NCBI GenBank assembly: GCA_020445005.1
Contig: JAGRHM010000406.1
Coordinates: forward strand, 1-6,584
DNA: 6,584 bases
DNA from: Candidatus Competibacteraceae bacterium
GTDB lineage: Bacteria > Pseudomonadota > Gammaproteobacteria > Competibacterales > Competibacteraceae
Direction: 5' to 3'
Of this stretch, positions 1 through 6,473 are shown piece by piece. The notes beneath the pieces are model-generated. The model did not search any database, was not told the DNA's origin, and saw only the letters and a program-made list of their open reading frames with translations. The position numbers were made by a program, and so were the translations under genes. The stretch's first letter is position 1; each line of letters starts with the position of its first letter.

Positions 1-871
1 CCACCCGGGTTTCCAGTTCCGGCGGTTCGATAGCCACGGTCAGGCCAGAGCCGAAACGGGATTTCAGCCGGTCTTCCAACCCATCGACTTCCTTGGGATA
101 ACGGTCGCAGGTCAGAATGACTTGCTGGCGACTTTCCAGCAAACTGTTAAAGGTATAGAAAAATTCTTCCTGGGAGCGCTCCTTGCCCGCCAGGAATTGC
201 ACATCATCGATCAACAGGGCATCCAGCGAGCGGTAGCGACGCTTGAATTCGTTAATGGCGTTATGTTGCAGGGAGCGCACCATGTCGGCTACAAAGTATT
301 CGCAATTCTGGTAGACGACCTTTGATTCGGGATTGCGTTCGCGCAACATATTGCCAACAGCATGAATAAGATGGGTTTTTCCGAGTCCAGTGCCACCATA
401 AATGAACAGAGGATTGTAGGCTTTACCCGGGTTTTCGGTGACTTGCAGACAGGCGGCCCGGGCAATCTGATTGGAATTGCCTTCGACAAAGGTGGCGAAG
501 GTGAAGTCGGCATTGAGAACGCCGCTTTTCAGCAATTCGGCTGCTTCAGGAAGAGGTTCGCCGCCAGGCTCTTCCCCAGACCCTGACGCTTCATCGACGA
601 AACGGGGCGACGGGGAAGGAAGGTCGCCACTGCTGATTTCCAGGCGCACTTCTGGCGGTTGGCCAGGCCGCAACCGCGCCAGCACATTCTCAATCTGGGT
701 TAAATGGTGTTTCCTGACCCAGTCGAGGACGAAGCGATTCGGCGCTAACAGGCATAGGACGCCGCCGGCTTCTTCCTGCGCGCGCAGGGGCCGGATCCAG
801 GTGCTGAGCTGTTGTTCGGATAATTCACGCTCCAGGTAGTCCTGGCAGGTTTTCCACAAGGTGCGGTCCAC
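1..871 (-). CDS. dnaA: Chromosomal replication initiator DnaA, N-terminal 290 residues (partial)
   Basis: Reading the reverse complement from a GTG at 871-869 gives an uninterrupted 290-codon frame that runs off the window edge. DnaA is the AAA+ ATPase that binds DnaA boxes and melts oriC. Domain I is residues 1-80 (start [21 protein letters not shown]). An acidic Pro/Gly-rich linker (domain II) spans about 83-118. The AAA+ domain begins near 121 ([18 protein letters not shown]). Walker A is GGTGLGKT at 159-166, Walker B is LLIDDVQF at 219-226, and sensor I is TCDR at 254-257 where E. coli has TSDR. The arginine-finger segment SRFG is at 271-274. The rest of the AAA+ domain, including the lid, and DNA-binding domain IV lie outside the window. 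The GTG start is supported by AGGA (plus-strand TCCT at 881-884) nine bases upstream and by matching the usual DnaA N-terminus. The gene is divergent from rpmH. Identification is secure. Confidence 0.97.
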   Translation of the reverse strand, partial: MDRTLWKTCQDYLERELSEQQLSTWIRPLRAQEEAGGVLCLLAPNRFVLDWVRKHHLTQIENVLARLRPGQPPEVRLEISSGDLPSPSPRFVDEASGSGEEPGGEPLPEAAELLKSGVLNADFTFATFVEGNSNQIARAACLQVTENPGKAYNPLFIYGGTGLGKTHLIHAVGNMLRERNPESKVVYQNCEYFVADMVRSLQHNAINEFKRRYRSLDALLIDDVQFLAGKERSQEEFFYTFNSLLESRQQVILTCDRYPKEVDGLEDRLKSRFGSGLTVAIEPPELETRV

Positions 872-969
872 GAGTATCGTTCCTAAAAATCAAGCAAGGT
901 TGTTAATGAATGATCAATGGGTTGACAAAGGTACATTCGAATCCCGGACTTCATTCTGGACCATTTCAC

Positions 970-997
970 TTGACAAATTTAGCTCCACATCAATAAT
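970..997 (+). promoter_or_regulatory. Probable sigma70-type promoter for rpmH
   Basis: A perfect -35 hexamer TTGACA (970-975) is followed after 16 bases by AATAAT (992-997), five of six matches to the -10 consensus. This would start transcription near 1004 and leave a leader of about 50 bases before the rpmH start. It sits in the divergent dnaA-rpmH gap. A second TTGACA at 922-927 has no good -10 partner. The assignment rests on sequence only. Confidence 0.6.
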
Positions 998-1001
998 TTC
1001 T

Positions 1002-1020
1002 CGCTTTTCGCCAAAAAGCG
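1002..1020 (+). promoter_or_regulatory. Leader hairpin upstream of rpmH
   Basis: CGCTTTT (1002-1008) pairs perfectly with AAAAGCG (1014-1020) around a five-base loop. It lies immediately downstream of the predicted -10 element, at or just after the transcription start, so it would form near the 5' end of the rpmH mRNA. No T-run follows, so it is not an intrinsic terminator. A role in transcript stability or control is possible but unproven. Confidence 0.35.
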
Positions 1021-1057
1021 CAAATCCTGTTCTGACCGGCCTCTTAAGGAATCATTT

Positions 1058-1192
1058 ATGAAGCGGACTTTCCAGCCCAGTATCATTCATCGCAAGCGCA
1101 CCCATGGTTTTCGCGCCCGGATGGCCACCACCGGCGGCCGTCGGGTTCTGAAGGCGCGTCGCGCTAAGGGCCGTGCCCGTCTCGCGCCCTGA
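1058..1192 (+). CDS. rpmH: 50S ribosomal protein L34
   Basis: The 44-residue product begins [20 protein letters not shown] and is rich in Arg and Lys throughout. The order KRTFQPS, then [11 protein letters not shown], then [13 protein letters not shown] is diagnostic for L34, a small rRNA-binding protein of the large ribosomal subunit. Length is exactly that expected for bacterial L34 (44-47 residues). The ATG is preceded by AAGGA (1046-1050) at a seven-base spacing. It is the first gene of the rpmH-rnpA-yidD-yidC cluster and lies directly downstream of the promoter at 970-997. It is too short for many ORF callers but there is no doubt about identity. Confidence 0.97.
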   Translation: MKRTFQPSIIHRKRTHGFRARMATTGGRRVLKARRAKGRARLAP

Positions 1193-1211
1193 CAGCGCGG
1201 ATGACGACGGC

Positions 1212-1562
1212 GTGGGTTTTCCGCGCTGCGCTCGGCTGAGCGGCCCAGCGGTCTTTGCTAAGGTCTTCGCTCGACCGGCCAAATCCAGTGATCGTTATTT
1301 TACCGTGCTGGCTTGTCCCAACGGTTTAAATTATCCACGGCTGGGAATGGCGATATCCCGCAAGATCGCCCGGTCGGCTGTGGCGCGTAACCGTATTAAG
1401 CGCATCGTGCGCGAAAGCTTTCGCCATTGCCAATTTCAACTCGGTGGCATGGACTGGGTGGTGATGGGACGTAGCGATACGGCGCAACAGGAAAATGCTG
1501 TATTGTTTGCGTCCTTGCGACGCCATTGGCAGAGAATTGCTTCCTCATGCGCGCCATCCTGA
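1212..1562 (+). CDS. rnpA: Ribonuclease P protein component
   Basis: This encodes the basic protein subunit that works with the M1 RNA (rnpB) to remove 5' leaders from precursor tRNAs. With the GTG at 1212 the product is 116 residues, close to E. coli RnpA (119). The family N-terminus FPR-x-x-RL is at 3-9, [14 protein letters not shown] at 21-34, and the RNR signature helix [14 protein letters not shown] at 58-71. The start is uncertain: an in-frame GTG at 1173 would give 129 residues and overlap rpmH by 20 bases. I prefer 1212 because a GGA lies about ten bases upstream and only two residues then precede the conserved FPR block. The long form has a purine run only two bases from its start codon. 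The 3' end overlaps yidD by 16 bases, suggesting translational coupling. Confidence 0.92.
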   Translation: MGFPRCARLSGPAVFAKVFARPAKSSDRYFTVLACPNGLNYPRLGMAISRKIARSAVARNRIKRIVRESFRHCQFQLGGMDWVVMGRSDTAQQENAVLFASLRRHWQRIASSCAPS

Positions 1563-1777
1563 TTGCGCTGATTCGTGTTTACCAACTCTTCGTCAGCCCC
1601 TTGCTGGGCAACCATTGCCGTTTTTATCCCAGTTGCTCCCAGTATGCCCGCGAAGCTGTTGAACAGTATGGTGTATTGCGTGGGGGCTGGCTGGCGATCC
1701 AGCGCCTGTCACGTTGCCATCCCTGGCATCCGGGTGGCGTCGATCCCGTTCCTGAACCTTCCCCGAAGGACCGTTAA
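1547..1777 (+). CDS. yidD: Membrane protein insertion efficiency factor YidD
   Basis: This 76-residue protein begins [21 protein letters not shown], an amphipathic membrane-associating N-terminus. It carries the family hallmarks C24-RFYPSC30-SQYA and RC57-HPWHPGG. YidD sits at the inner face of the inner membrane and assists YidC-dependent insertion. The ATG at 1547 matches the usual YidD N-terminus. A TTG at 1526 would add seven residues (MAENCFL) with no homology support. The gene starts inside rnpA and its TAA shares one base with the yidC ATG (TAATG at 1775-1779). Such tight packing is typical for this locus and implies one transcript with coupled translation. The last ten residues (PEPSPKDR end) are non-conserved. 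Confidence 0.93.
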   Translation: MRAILIALIRVYQLFVSPLLGNHCRFYPSCSQYAREAVEQYGVLRGGWLAIQRLSRCHPWHPGGVDPVPEPSPKDR

Positions 1778-3612
1778 TGGAAAACCAACGTTTGCTGCTC
1801 GTCGCCGCTCTGGGATTCATCCTATTTCTGCTCTGGATGAACTGGCTGGAATTTCAGGCCAAGAAATACCCGCCGCCGCCAGTAGCGACCGCGCCGGCCA
1901 GTCCCACCAGCGCTGCACCGTCTGCTGTTCCTGCTCTGACCCCCGGTCAGGATGTGCCTGCGGTGGCCCCGGCGCCGGGCATCGTTTCCCAGGCGCTAGG
2001 CAGCGGCTCGCGGGTGCGCGTGACGACAGACCTGTTCGAGGCGGAAATCGACACAATCGGCGGCGACCTGCGTCGGGTGGGTCTGCGCACCTACCCGGAA
2101 TCGGTGCAACAGCCTGATCAGCCGTTTCAGTTACTGAAGGACAGTGGCCCGGATCTGTTCATCGCTCAATCGGGACTGGTGGCGTTGAATGACGGTCCCG
2201 CGCCGAACCATTACGCTCCGTTTACGGCTGAGCAGAGCGAATACCAGTTGGCGGATGGGCAGGATGCGCTGAAAGTCCGGTTGAACTGGTCGGACCCTTC
2301 TGGGGTGAAGGTGGTCAAGACCTATGCCTTTCGGCGCGGCAGTTTCCTGGTGGAATTGAACCAGCGCGTCGAGAACGGCAGCGCTAACGATTGGCAGGGC
2401 AGTCAGTACCGGCAATTCCAGCGCACGCCGCCGAAGACCAAGCGCGGTTTTTTTGGCGGCGGCGTGACTACTTATACCGGGGCGGTGATTTCGACGCCCG
2501 AACAGCGTTATGAGAAGGTTTCCTTCGATCAGATCGCCAAAGAGCCGTTGAACCAGACTGTCAAGGATGGCTGGATCGCTATGATTCAGCATTATTTCCT
2601 TGGAGCGTGGATTCCCAACGCCGGCGAGACCGATACGTTTTACACCAAGGCGATTGACGGTCATCGCTATGTTGTCGGCATGACCAGCGCGGTGCAAAGC
2701 ATCCCAGCGGGCGCGACTGGCGATTTCCACACGCGGTTGTATGTGGGGCCGAAACTGCCCAAAGTGTTGGACAAAGTTGCTCCCAATTTGCACCTGACCG
2801 TCGATTACGGCAAGTTGACTATTATCGCCGAGCCGCTGTTCTGGTTGCTGAAGGCGATTCACGGAGTCGTTGGCAACTGGGGCTGGGCCATTATCTTCCT
2901 GACCATCCTGATCAAGCTAGCGTTTTACAAACTGTCCGAGACCAGTTACCGGTCGATGGCCAATATGCGCCGATTGGCGCCAGAATTGACCCGGCTCAAG
3001 GAATTGTACGGCGACGACAAGCAGAAGATGAATCAGGCGATGATGGATATGTACAAGAAGGAGAAGGTCAATCCGCTGGGGGGTTGCCTGCCGATTCTGG
3101 TGCAGATTCCCGTATTTATCGCCCTGTACTGGGTGCTAGTGGAGAGCGTCCAGTTGCGCCAGGCACCGTTCATGTTCTGGATCAAGGACATGTCGATTCC
3201 GGACCCTTACTATGTGTTGCCATTGGTCATGGGCGTGACCATGTTTGCTCAGCAAAAGTTGAGTCCGGCGCCGCCCGATCCGATTCAGGCTAAGGTAATG
3301 ATGTCACTGCCGATTGTCTTCACTTTCATGTTCTTGTGGTTTCCAGCGGGGCTGGTTCTGTATTGGGTGGTGAATAACATGTTGTCCATTACTCAGCAGT
3401 GGGTGATTACCAAGCGCGTGGAATCTGGGGCTGACGCCGCGGCGGCCAAAGCGAGAACCAAGACGGCATCGCCCGGAACGGGACTGGGCGCGCGGGTCGG
3501 CAAGCTGTTGGAACAGGGACGCAACAAGTTGATGGAGCAGGGACGCAGCAAACTGGTGGATTTGACCAAGAAACCTTCGGCGAGCCAAGGGCCGGGCAAA
3601 CGTCGGAAGTGA
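1777..3612 (+). CDS. yidC: Membrane protein insertase YidC (Oxa1 family)
   Basis: YidC inserts and folds inner-membrane proteins, alone or with SecYEG. The 611-residue product has an N-terminal anchor (about 5-22) and a Pro/Ala-rich linker (31-70). The large periplasmic beta-domain runs from about 78 to 345. The conserved insertase core follows: TM2 at about 352-383, the charged cytoplasmic C1 hairpin at 385-435, TM3 at 436-458, TM4 at about 474-491, and TM5 at 505-540. By alignment, the positive residue of the hydrophilic groove (Arg366 in E. coli) is Lys380 here. After TM5 comes a Lys/Arg-rich tail of about 65 residues containing a tandem EQGR(N/S)KL repeat at 578-593, which explains the length above E. 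coli's 548. GAAGGA (1765-1770) precedes the ATG, which overlaps the yidD stop. No frameshift is visible. Confidence 0.98.
   Translation: MENQRLLLVAALGFILFLLWMNWLEFQAKKYPPPPVATAPASPTSAAPSAVPALTPGQDVPAVAPAPGIVSQALGSGSRVRVTTDLFEAEIDTIGGDLRRVGLRTYPESVQQPDQPFQLLKDSGPDLFIAQSGLVALNDGPAPNHYAPFTAEQSEYQLADGQDALKVRLNWSDPSGVKVVKTYAFRRGSFLVELNQRVENGSANDWQGSQYRQFQRTPPKTKRGFFGGGVTTYTGAVISTPEQRYEKVSFDQIAKEPLNQTVKDGWIAMIQHYFLGAWIPNAGETDTFYTKAIDGHRYVVGMTSAVQSIPAGATGDFHTRLYVGPKLPKVLDKVAPNLHLTVDYGKLTIIAEPLFWLLKAIHGVVGNWGWAIIFLTILIKLAFYKLSETSYRSMANMRRLAPELTRLKELYGDDKQKMNQAMMDMYKKEKVNPLGGCLPILVQIPVFIALYWVLVESVQLRQAPFMFWIKDMSIPDPYYVLPLVMGVTMFAQQKLSPAPPDPIQAKVMMSLPIVFTFMFLWFPAGLVLYWVVNNMLSITQQWVITKRVESGADAAAAKARTKTASPGTGLGARVGKLLEQGRNKLMEQGRSKLVDLTKKPSASQGPGKRRK
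3508..3555 (+). repeat. Tandem octapeptide-coding repeat in the YidC C-terminal tail
   Basis: Two consecutive 24-base units encode LEQGRNKL and MEQGRSKL (YidC residues 578-585 and 586-593). They share most bases, including GGAGCAGGGACGC-like and GAACAGGGACGC blocks. This looks like a recent internal duplication in the basic cytoplasmic tail. In other bacteria, long basic YidC tails contact the ribosome; that role here is inference. Confidence 0.6.
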
Positions 3613-3613
3613 G

Positions 3614-3654
3614 AACCCCTGTAAAAGCGCTCCTCTCCCAGTGGGAAAGGGGTT
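3614..3654. repeat. Palindromic REP-like intergenic element between yidC and mnmE
   Basis: AACCCCT (3614-3620) and AGGGGTT (3648-3654) form a perfect seven-base inverted repeat. Inside lies a second short hairpin, CCTCTCCC (3632-3639) against GGGAAAGG (3643-3650), with one mismatch and a three-base loop. The C-rich/G-rich CTCTCCC-agt-GGGA core resembles dispersed palindromic intergenic repeats common in environmental proteobacteria. It begins two bases after the yidC stop and ends 14 bases before mnmE. No T-run follows, so a classic terminator is unlikely; mRNA processing or stability is possible. Confidence 0.45.
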
Positions 3655-3668
3655 GGGAGTGACGGCGG

Positions 3669-5009
3669 ATGAACGATACGATCGCCGCTGTCGCCACGCC
3701 ACCAGGGCGGGGCGGCGTTGGTATCGTGCGTATCTCCGGTCCCTTGAGCGCCATGATCGCCGAGGCGATCTGCGGCGTTCTCCCCATCCCCCGTCAAGCC
3801 GTCCTGCGCCGGTTCCGCGCCGGCGATGGCAGCGTGCTTGACGAAGGCATCGCGCTTTATTTCCCCTCCCCCCATTCCTTCACCGGTGAAGATGTGCTGG
3901 AACTGCACGGTCACGGCGGGCCGGCGGTCATGGACCTGTTGCTGGCGCGCGTTCTGCAACTGGGCGCGCGCCCGGCTCGACCGGGTGAATTTTCCGAACG
4001 CGCTTTCCTCAATGACAAGCTGGATCTGGTTCAGGCGGAGGCGATTGCCGACCTGATCGCTAGTACGACTGCTGAAGCTGCTCGCGCTGCGGTGCGTTCG
4101 CTGGAAGGAGCATTTTCAACCCAAGTCCATGCGCTTGTTGAGGGATTGATTGAACTGCGCATGTATGTTGAGGCAGCGATAGATTTCCCCGAAGAAGAAA
4201 TCGATTTTCTGGCGGATGGTTCGATAGCCGAGCGATTGGGCGATTTGCGCGAACGGTTGCGCGCCTTGCAGGGGTCCGCCAGGCAGGGCCGGTTGTTGCG
4301 CGATGGCATGACGGTAGTGATCGCCGGCCAACCGAATGTGGGCAAGTCGAGTCTGCTTAATCAGTTGGCCGGGCGGGAAGCGGCCATTGTCACCGACATT
4401 CCCGGTACGACCCGCGATGTGTTGCGCGAGTCAATCGCCATTGATGGAATGCCATTGCATGTCATTGATACGGCGGGGTTGCGGGAGAGCCTTGATCCGG
4501 TCGAGCAGGAGGGCATGCGCCGCGCCTGGACGGAGATTGTCGCTGCTGACCGGATTTTATTGCTGGTGGATGACCGGCAGGGATTGACCGCTGCGGATCG
4601 GGCGCTGCGGGAACGCTTGCCGGGGCAAACCGGTGTGACGGTGATTTATAACAAGATTGATTTGAGCGGACGGGAACCTGCTTTGCAAACGGTGGACGGG
4701 AGTTATGCCCTGTGGTTGTCGGTCAGGACCGGGGCCGGTCTGGAGTTGCTGCGCGCACATTTGAAGGCGTGCATGGGTTATCACGGCGGCGAGGGGACGC
4801 TGATGGCCCGGCGGCGGCATCTGGAGGCGTTGGAGCAGGCGACGGCGGCGCTGGCGGCGGCGGAAGAGCAATTAATGATGTTTCGCACCGGGGAGCTGGC
4901 GGCGGAGGAGTTGCGTTACGCGCAGAATGCCCTGGGGGAAATTACGGGTGAGTTTACTTCCGATGATTTGCTGGGGCGGATTTTTGGCAGTTTTTGCATC
5001 GGAAAATAA
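3669..5009 (+). CDS. mnmE: tRNA uridine-5-carboxymethylaminomethyl modification GTPase MnmE
   Basis: MnmE (TrmE/ThdF), with MnmG, builds the cmnm5 group on wobble uridine-34 of several tRNAs, using a methylene-tetrahydrofolate-derived carbon and GTP hydrolysis. The 446-residue product (E. coli 454) starts [20 protein letters not shown], the formyl-THF-binding N-domain (to about 118). The helical domain surrounds an inserted G domain: G1 GQPNVGKS 220-227, G2/switch TDIPGTTRD 242-250, G3 DTAG 267-270, G4 NKID 328-331, and G5-like SVRTG 351-355. The C-terminus FCIGK carries the essential cysteine (Cys443). The Shine-Dalgarno is weak (GGGAGTGACGGCGG before the ATG) and borders the palindromic repeat. 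The last codons are the likely integration target of the adjacent integrase, yet the reading frame is preserved to its canonical end. Confidence 0.97.
   Translation: MNDTIAAVATPPGRGGVGIVRISGPLSAMIAEAICGVLPIPRQAVLRRFRAGDGSVLDEGIALYFPSPHSFTGEDVLELHGHGGPAVMDLLLARVLQLGARPARPGEFSERAFLNDKLDLVQAEAIADLIASTTAEAARAAVRSLEGAFSTQVHALVEGLIELRMYVEAAIDFPEEEIDFLADGSIAERLGDLRERLRALQGSARQGRLLRDGMTVVIAGQPNVGKSSLLNQLAGREAAIVTDIPGTTRDVLRESIAIDGMPLHVIDTAGLRESLDPVEQEGMRRAWTEIVAADRILLLVDDRQGLTAADRALRERLPGQTGVTVIYNKIDLSGREPALQTVDGSYALWLSVRTGAGLELLRAHLKACMGYHGGEGTLMARRRHLEALEQATAALAAAEEQLMMFRTGELAAEELRYAQNALGEITGEFTSDDLLGRIFGSFCIGK
4992..5009 (+). other. Candidate attachment-site core (attL) at the 3' end of mnmE
   Basis: TTTTGCATCGGAAAATAA encodes the invariant FCIGK and stop of MnmE. 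The last 18 bases of this gene are the established integration site of Salmonella genomic island 1 and relatives. Here a tyrosine integrase gene starts 188 bases downstream, reading away from mnmE, as in those islands. The second copy expected at the far end (attR) is not within the window, so the call is inferred from position and gene content. Confidence 0.45.
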
Positions 5010-5014
5010 AGTCG

Positions 5015-5024
5015 GTTCCAGTCG
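5015..5024 (+). repeat. 10-bp direct repeat, left copy, flanking the integrase
   Basis: GTTCCAGTCG begins five bases after the mnmE stop and recurs at 6413-6422, just past the integrase stop. The repeat is exact for ten bases and diverges on both sides. It may be an att-related or integrase-binding sequence, or chance. Confidence 0.35.
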
Positions 5025-5180
5025 AGTCCAACACTGTTTAATTTCACAAAACACTGCCTTGATTGCCTTGTATTTGTTTGTTTCCTGGAGTCCATAGCAG
5101 TACACTAAGAGCCAACTCTTAGCGAGTCCAAAGTTAAGACCATAACGGATATGGACTCGCGTGAAATGGCGATTTGGACT
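5023..5180. promoter_or_regulatory. Cluster of five TGGACT(C/T) repeats upstream of the integrase
   Basis: The heptamer GAGTCCA occurs at 5024-5030, 5088-5094 and 5124-5130. Its reverse complement occurs at 5152-5158, with a one-base variant (TGGACTT) at 5175-5181. The pair GCGAGTCCA (5122-5130) and TGGACTCGC (5152-5160) is a perfect nine-base inverted repeat with a 21-base spacer. Repeated short motifs between an attachment site and an integrase start are typical of integrase arm-type or excisionase binding sites, or of an operator controlling int. The region is AT-richer than mnmE and has no ORF of its own and no convincing sigma70 promoter. Confidence 0.55.
5105..5122. other. Stem-loop in the integrase upstream region
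   Basis: CTAAGAG (5105-5111) and CTCTTAG (5116-5122) form a perfect seven-base stem with loop CCAA. It abuts the third TGGACTC-type repeat and shares base 5122 with the nine-base inverted repeat. No T-run follows. It could be part of the recombination or regulatory region rather than a terminator. Confidence 0.45.
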
Positions 5181-5183
5181 TAC

Positions 5184-5189
5184 AGGAGG
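5184..5189 (+). promoter_or_regulatory. Ribosome binding site fixing the integrase start
   Basis: A full AGGAGG lies eight bases before the ATG at 5198. It decides against the longer in-frame reading from the TTG at 5174, which would place this site inside the coding sequence. Confidence 0.8.
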
Positions 5190-5197
5190 CGGCAAGT

Positions 5198-6400
5198 ATG
5201 GCTCTAACCGATACCCAACTCAAGGCGCTCAAACCTAAGACCAAGCCCTACATCGTGACCGATGGCGACGGGCTGTATGTCGAGGTCATCCCCACCGGTG
5301 GTGTTTGCTGGCGTTATCGCTACCGCCTGCATGGCAAACAGGAAAAGGTCAGCCTGGGCCGGTATCCTGGTCTCTCCCTTAAAGCCGCCCGGCAGAAGCG
5401 CGCGGAATTGGCGACGCTGGTGGCGCAAGGTCAATCGCCTGCTCAGCAGAAGCAGCGGACAAAGGTGGAACTCCATGCCGCGTTGACGGTTCGGGAGTTC
5501 GCCGCCCAGTGGATGAAGGAGGTAGTGCAGCGGGTGCGCAAGAATCCCCGAATCATTGAACTCTATCTGGAGGCGGATATTCTTCCGGTCATTGGCGACC
5601 GGCGCTTGCGCGAGGTGACTCCGACCGATGTGCAGGCGATTGTCTTCCGCAAACGGGATGCGGGGCGGGAGAAAGCAGCGGCGATGCTGCGCGGGATTCT
5701 TAAGCGCTTATTCGATTATGCGATGGCGCAGACCTTGATCGAACATAATCCTATTGCCAGTTTGCCCACTCGGTTTATCACGACCCTGACTTCCCGCGAC
5801 CGGGCATTGGAACCTGCCGAAATCCGCACTTTCCTGATCGAGCTTTACCAGAGCAACATGGCCCGCCGCAGCAAGCTGGCGCTTTATCTGCTGTTGCTCA
5901 CTCTGGCTCGCAAAGGTGAACTGACGCGGGCGCGTTGGGAGCACGTCCATTTCGACACGGCGGAATGGTTTATCCCCCCGGAAAACTCCAAGACCGAGAA
6001 GCCCCATATCGTCTATCTGAGTCGCCAGGCTATTGAACTATTGCGTGAATTGCATCTGTTAGCGGGGAATTCGGAGTGGGTCTTGCCCGGACGGATCAAG
6101 AATCAACCCCTTTCGGATGCGGCGCTGAATCACGCGGTCGATGGCGTCAATTTCAGTATTCCCCAATTCACCATTCACGATTTACGCCGGACGGCCAGTA
6201 CACGTCTTAATGAAATGGGCTATGCCGGTGATGTCATCGAGAAGGCGTTGAATCATACCCAGGTCGGTGTGCGCGGCATTTACAACCGGGCGGAGTATCG
6301 TGAGCAACGCCAGACCATGCTGCAATTTTGGTCGGACTGGGTTACCGATTTGATCGATGAACGCAAAATTTTAATCTTCAACTTTCGTAAAACGGGTTGA
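5198..6400 (+). CDS. P4-type tyrosine-recombinase integrase
   Basis: This 400-residue site-specific recombinase would integrate and excise a mobile element. The N-terminal arm-binding domain (DUF4102 type) spans about 3-85 (MALTDTQLKALKPK, then DGDGLYVEV, and VSLGRYPGLSLKAAR). The SAM-like core-binding domain spans about 96-190, and the catalytic domain about 201-385. The visible active-site set is complete: Arg238 (LARKGEL), Lys265 (ENSKTEKPHIVYLS), His327 and Arg330 (HDLRRTAS), His353 (ALNH) and nucleophile Tyr362 (IYNRAEYREQR). Length is normal for the family (about 400) and no disruption is seen, so it is probably functional. The ATG at 5198 has an AGGAGG eight bases upstream. It reads away from mnmE, 188 bases after its stop, as in elements using mnmE as attachment site. 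The last ten residues (ILIFNFRKTG) are unlike the usual family tail and AT-rich. Target assignment is inference. Confidence 0.95.
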   Translation: MALTDTQLKALKPKTKPYIVTDGDGLYVEVIPTGGVCWRYRYRLHGKQEKVSLGRYPGLSLKAARQKRAELATLVAQGQSPAQQKQRTKVELHAALTVREFAAQWMKEVVQRVRKNPRIIELYLEADILPVIGDRRLREVTPTDVQAIVFRKRDAGREKAAAMLRGILKRLFDYAMAQTLIEHNPIASLPTRFITTLTSRDRALEPAEIRTFLIELYQSNMARRSKLALYLLLLTLARKGELTRARWEHVHFDTAEWFIPPENSKTEKPHIVYLSRQAIELLRELHLLAGNSEWVLPGRIKNQPLSDAALNHAVDGVNFSIPQFTIHDLRRTASTRLNEMGYAGDVIEKALNHTQVGVRGIYNRAEYREQRQTMLQFWSDWVTDLIDERKILIFNFRKTG

Positions 6401-6412
6401 TTGGCTTTATCA

Positions 6413-6422
6413 GTTCCAGTCG
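6413..6422 (+). repeat. 10-bp direct repeat, right copy, flanking the integrase
   Basis: GTTCCAGTCG starts 13 bases after the integrase stop and is identical to 5015-5024. The two copies bracket the integrase gene and its upstream repeat cluster. Confidence 0.35.
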
Positions 6423-6435
6423 TGACCGTGTGGAA

Positions 6436-6462
6436 TGAACCGCCCCGGGTTTCGTGGAGACT
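6436..6462. repeat. Terminal inverted repeat of the IS3-family element (one end)
   Basis: The sequence starting TGAACCGCCCCGGG has the TG terminus and GC-rich CCCCGGG core I recall from IS3-family ends. It stands just beyond the transposase stop, where that end should be. Its inner limit cannot be set without the opposite end. Confidence 0.5.
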
Positions 6463-6473
6463 GGTTGGTGTGA

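Noticed and set aside
872..1057. Possible oriC between dnaA and rpmH, as in Pseudomonas
   Set aside because: The gap is short and I find no cluster of TTATCCACA-like boxes. The near matches TTTTCCACA (850-858, inside the dnaA start region) and TTATCCACG (about 1331-1339, inside rnpA) are isolated and in coding sequence.
1526..1546. Longer YidD from TTG at 1526
   Set aside because: The seven added residues have no match to the YidD family, whose members typically begin at the equivalent of Met1547.
2131..2862. 243-codon open frame on the minus strand opposite yidC
   Set aside because: It lies wholly within the well-supported yidC gene, has no recognisable domain or ribosome binding site, and looks like a GC-rich antisense shadow.
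3393..3959. Overlapping minus-strand open frames across the yidC-mnmE junction
   Set aside because: They overlap the ends of two conserved genes, and their sequence around PTPFPLGEERF is just the translation of the palindromic intergenic repeat.
5011..5033. tRNA-like fragment (GGTTCCAGTCGAGTCC resembles a T-arm) as an attachment site
   Set aside because: No acceptor stem, anticodon arm or CCA-adjacent structure surrounds it. The end of mnmE is the better target candidate.
5174..5197. Eight-residue N-terminal extension of the integrase from TTG at 5174
   Set aside because: The AGGAGG at 5184-5189 is ideally placed for the ATG at 5198, and MALTDTQLKAL is the normal family N-terminus.
872..5200. 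CRISPR arrays, riboswitches or intrinsic terminators
   Set aside because: No regularly spaced repeats of CRISPR length, no recognisable riboswitch, and no hairpin followed by a T-run in any gap.
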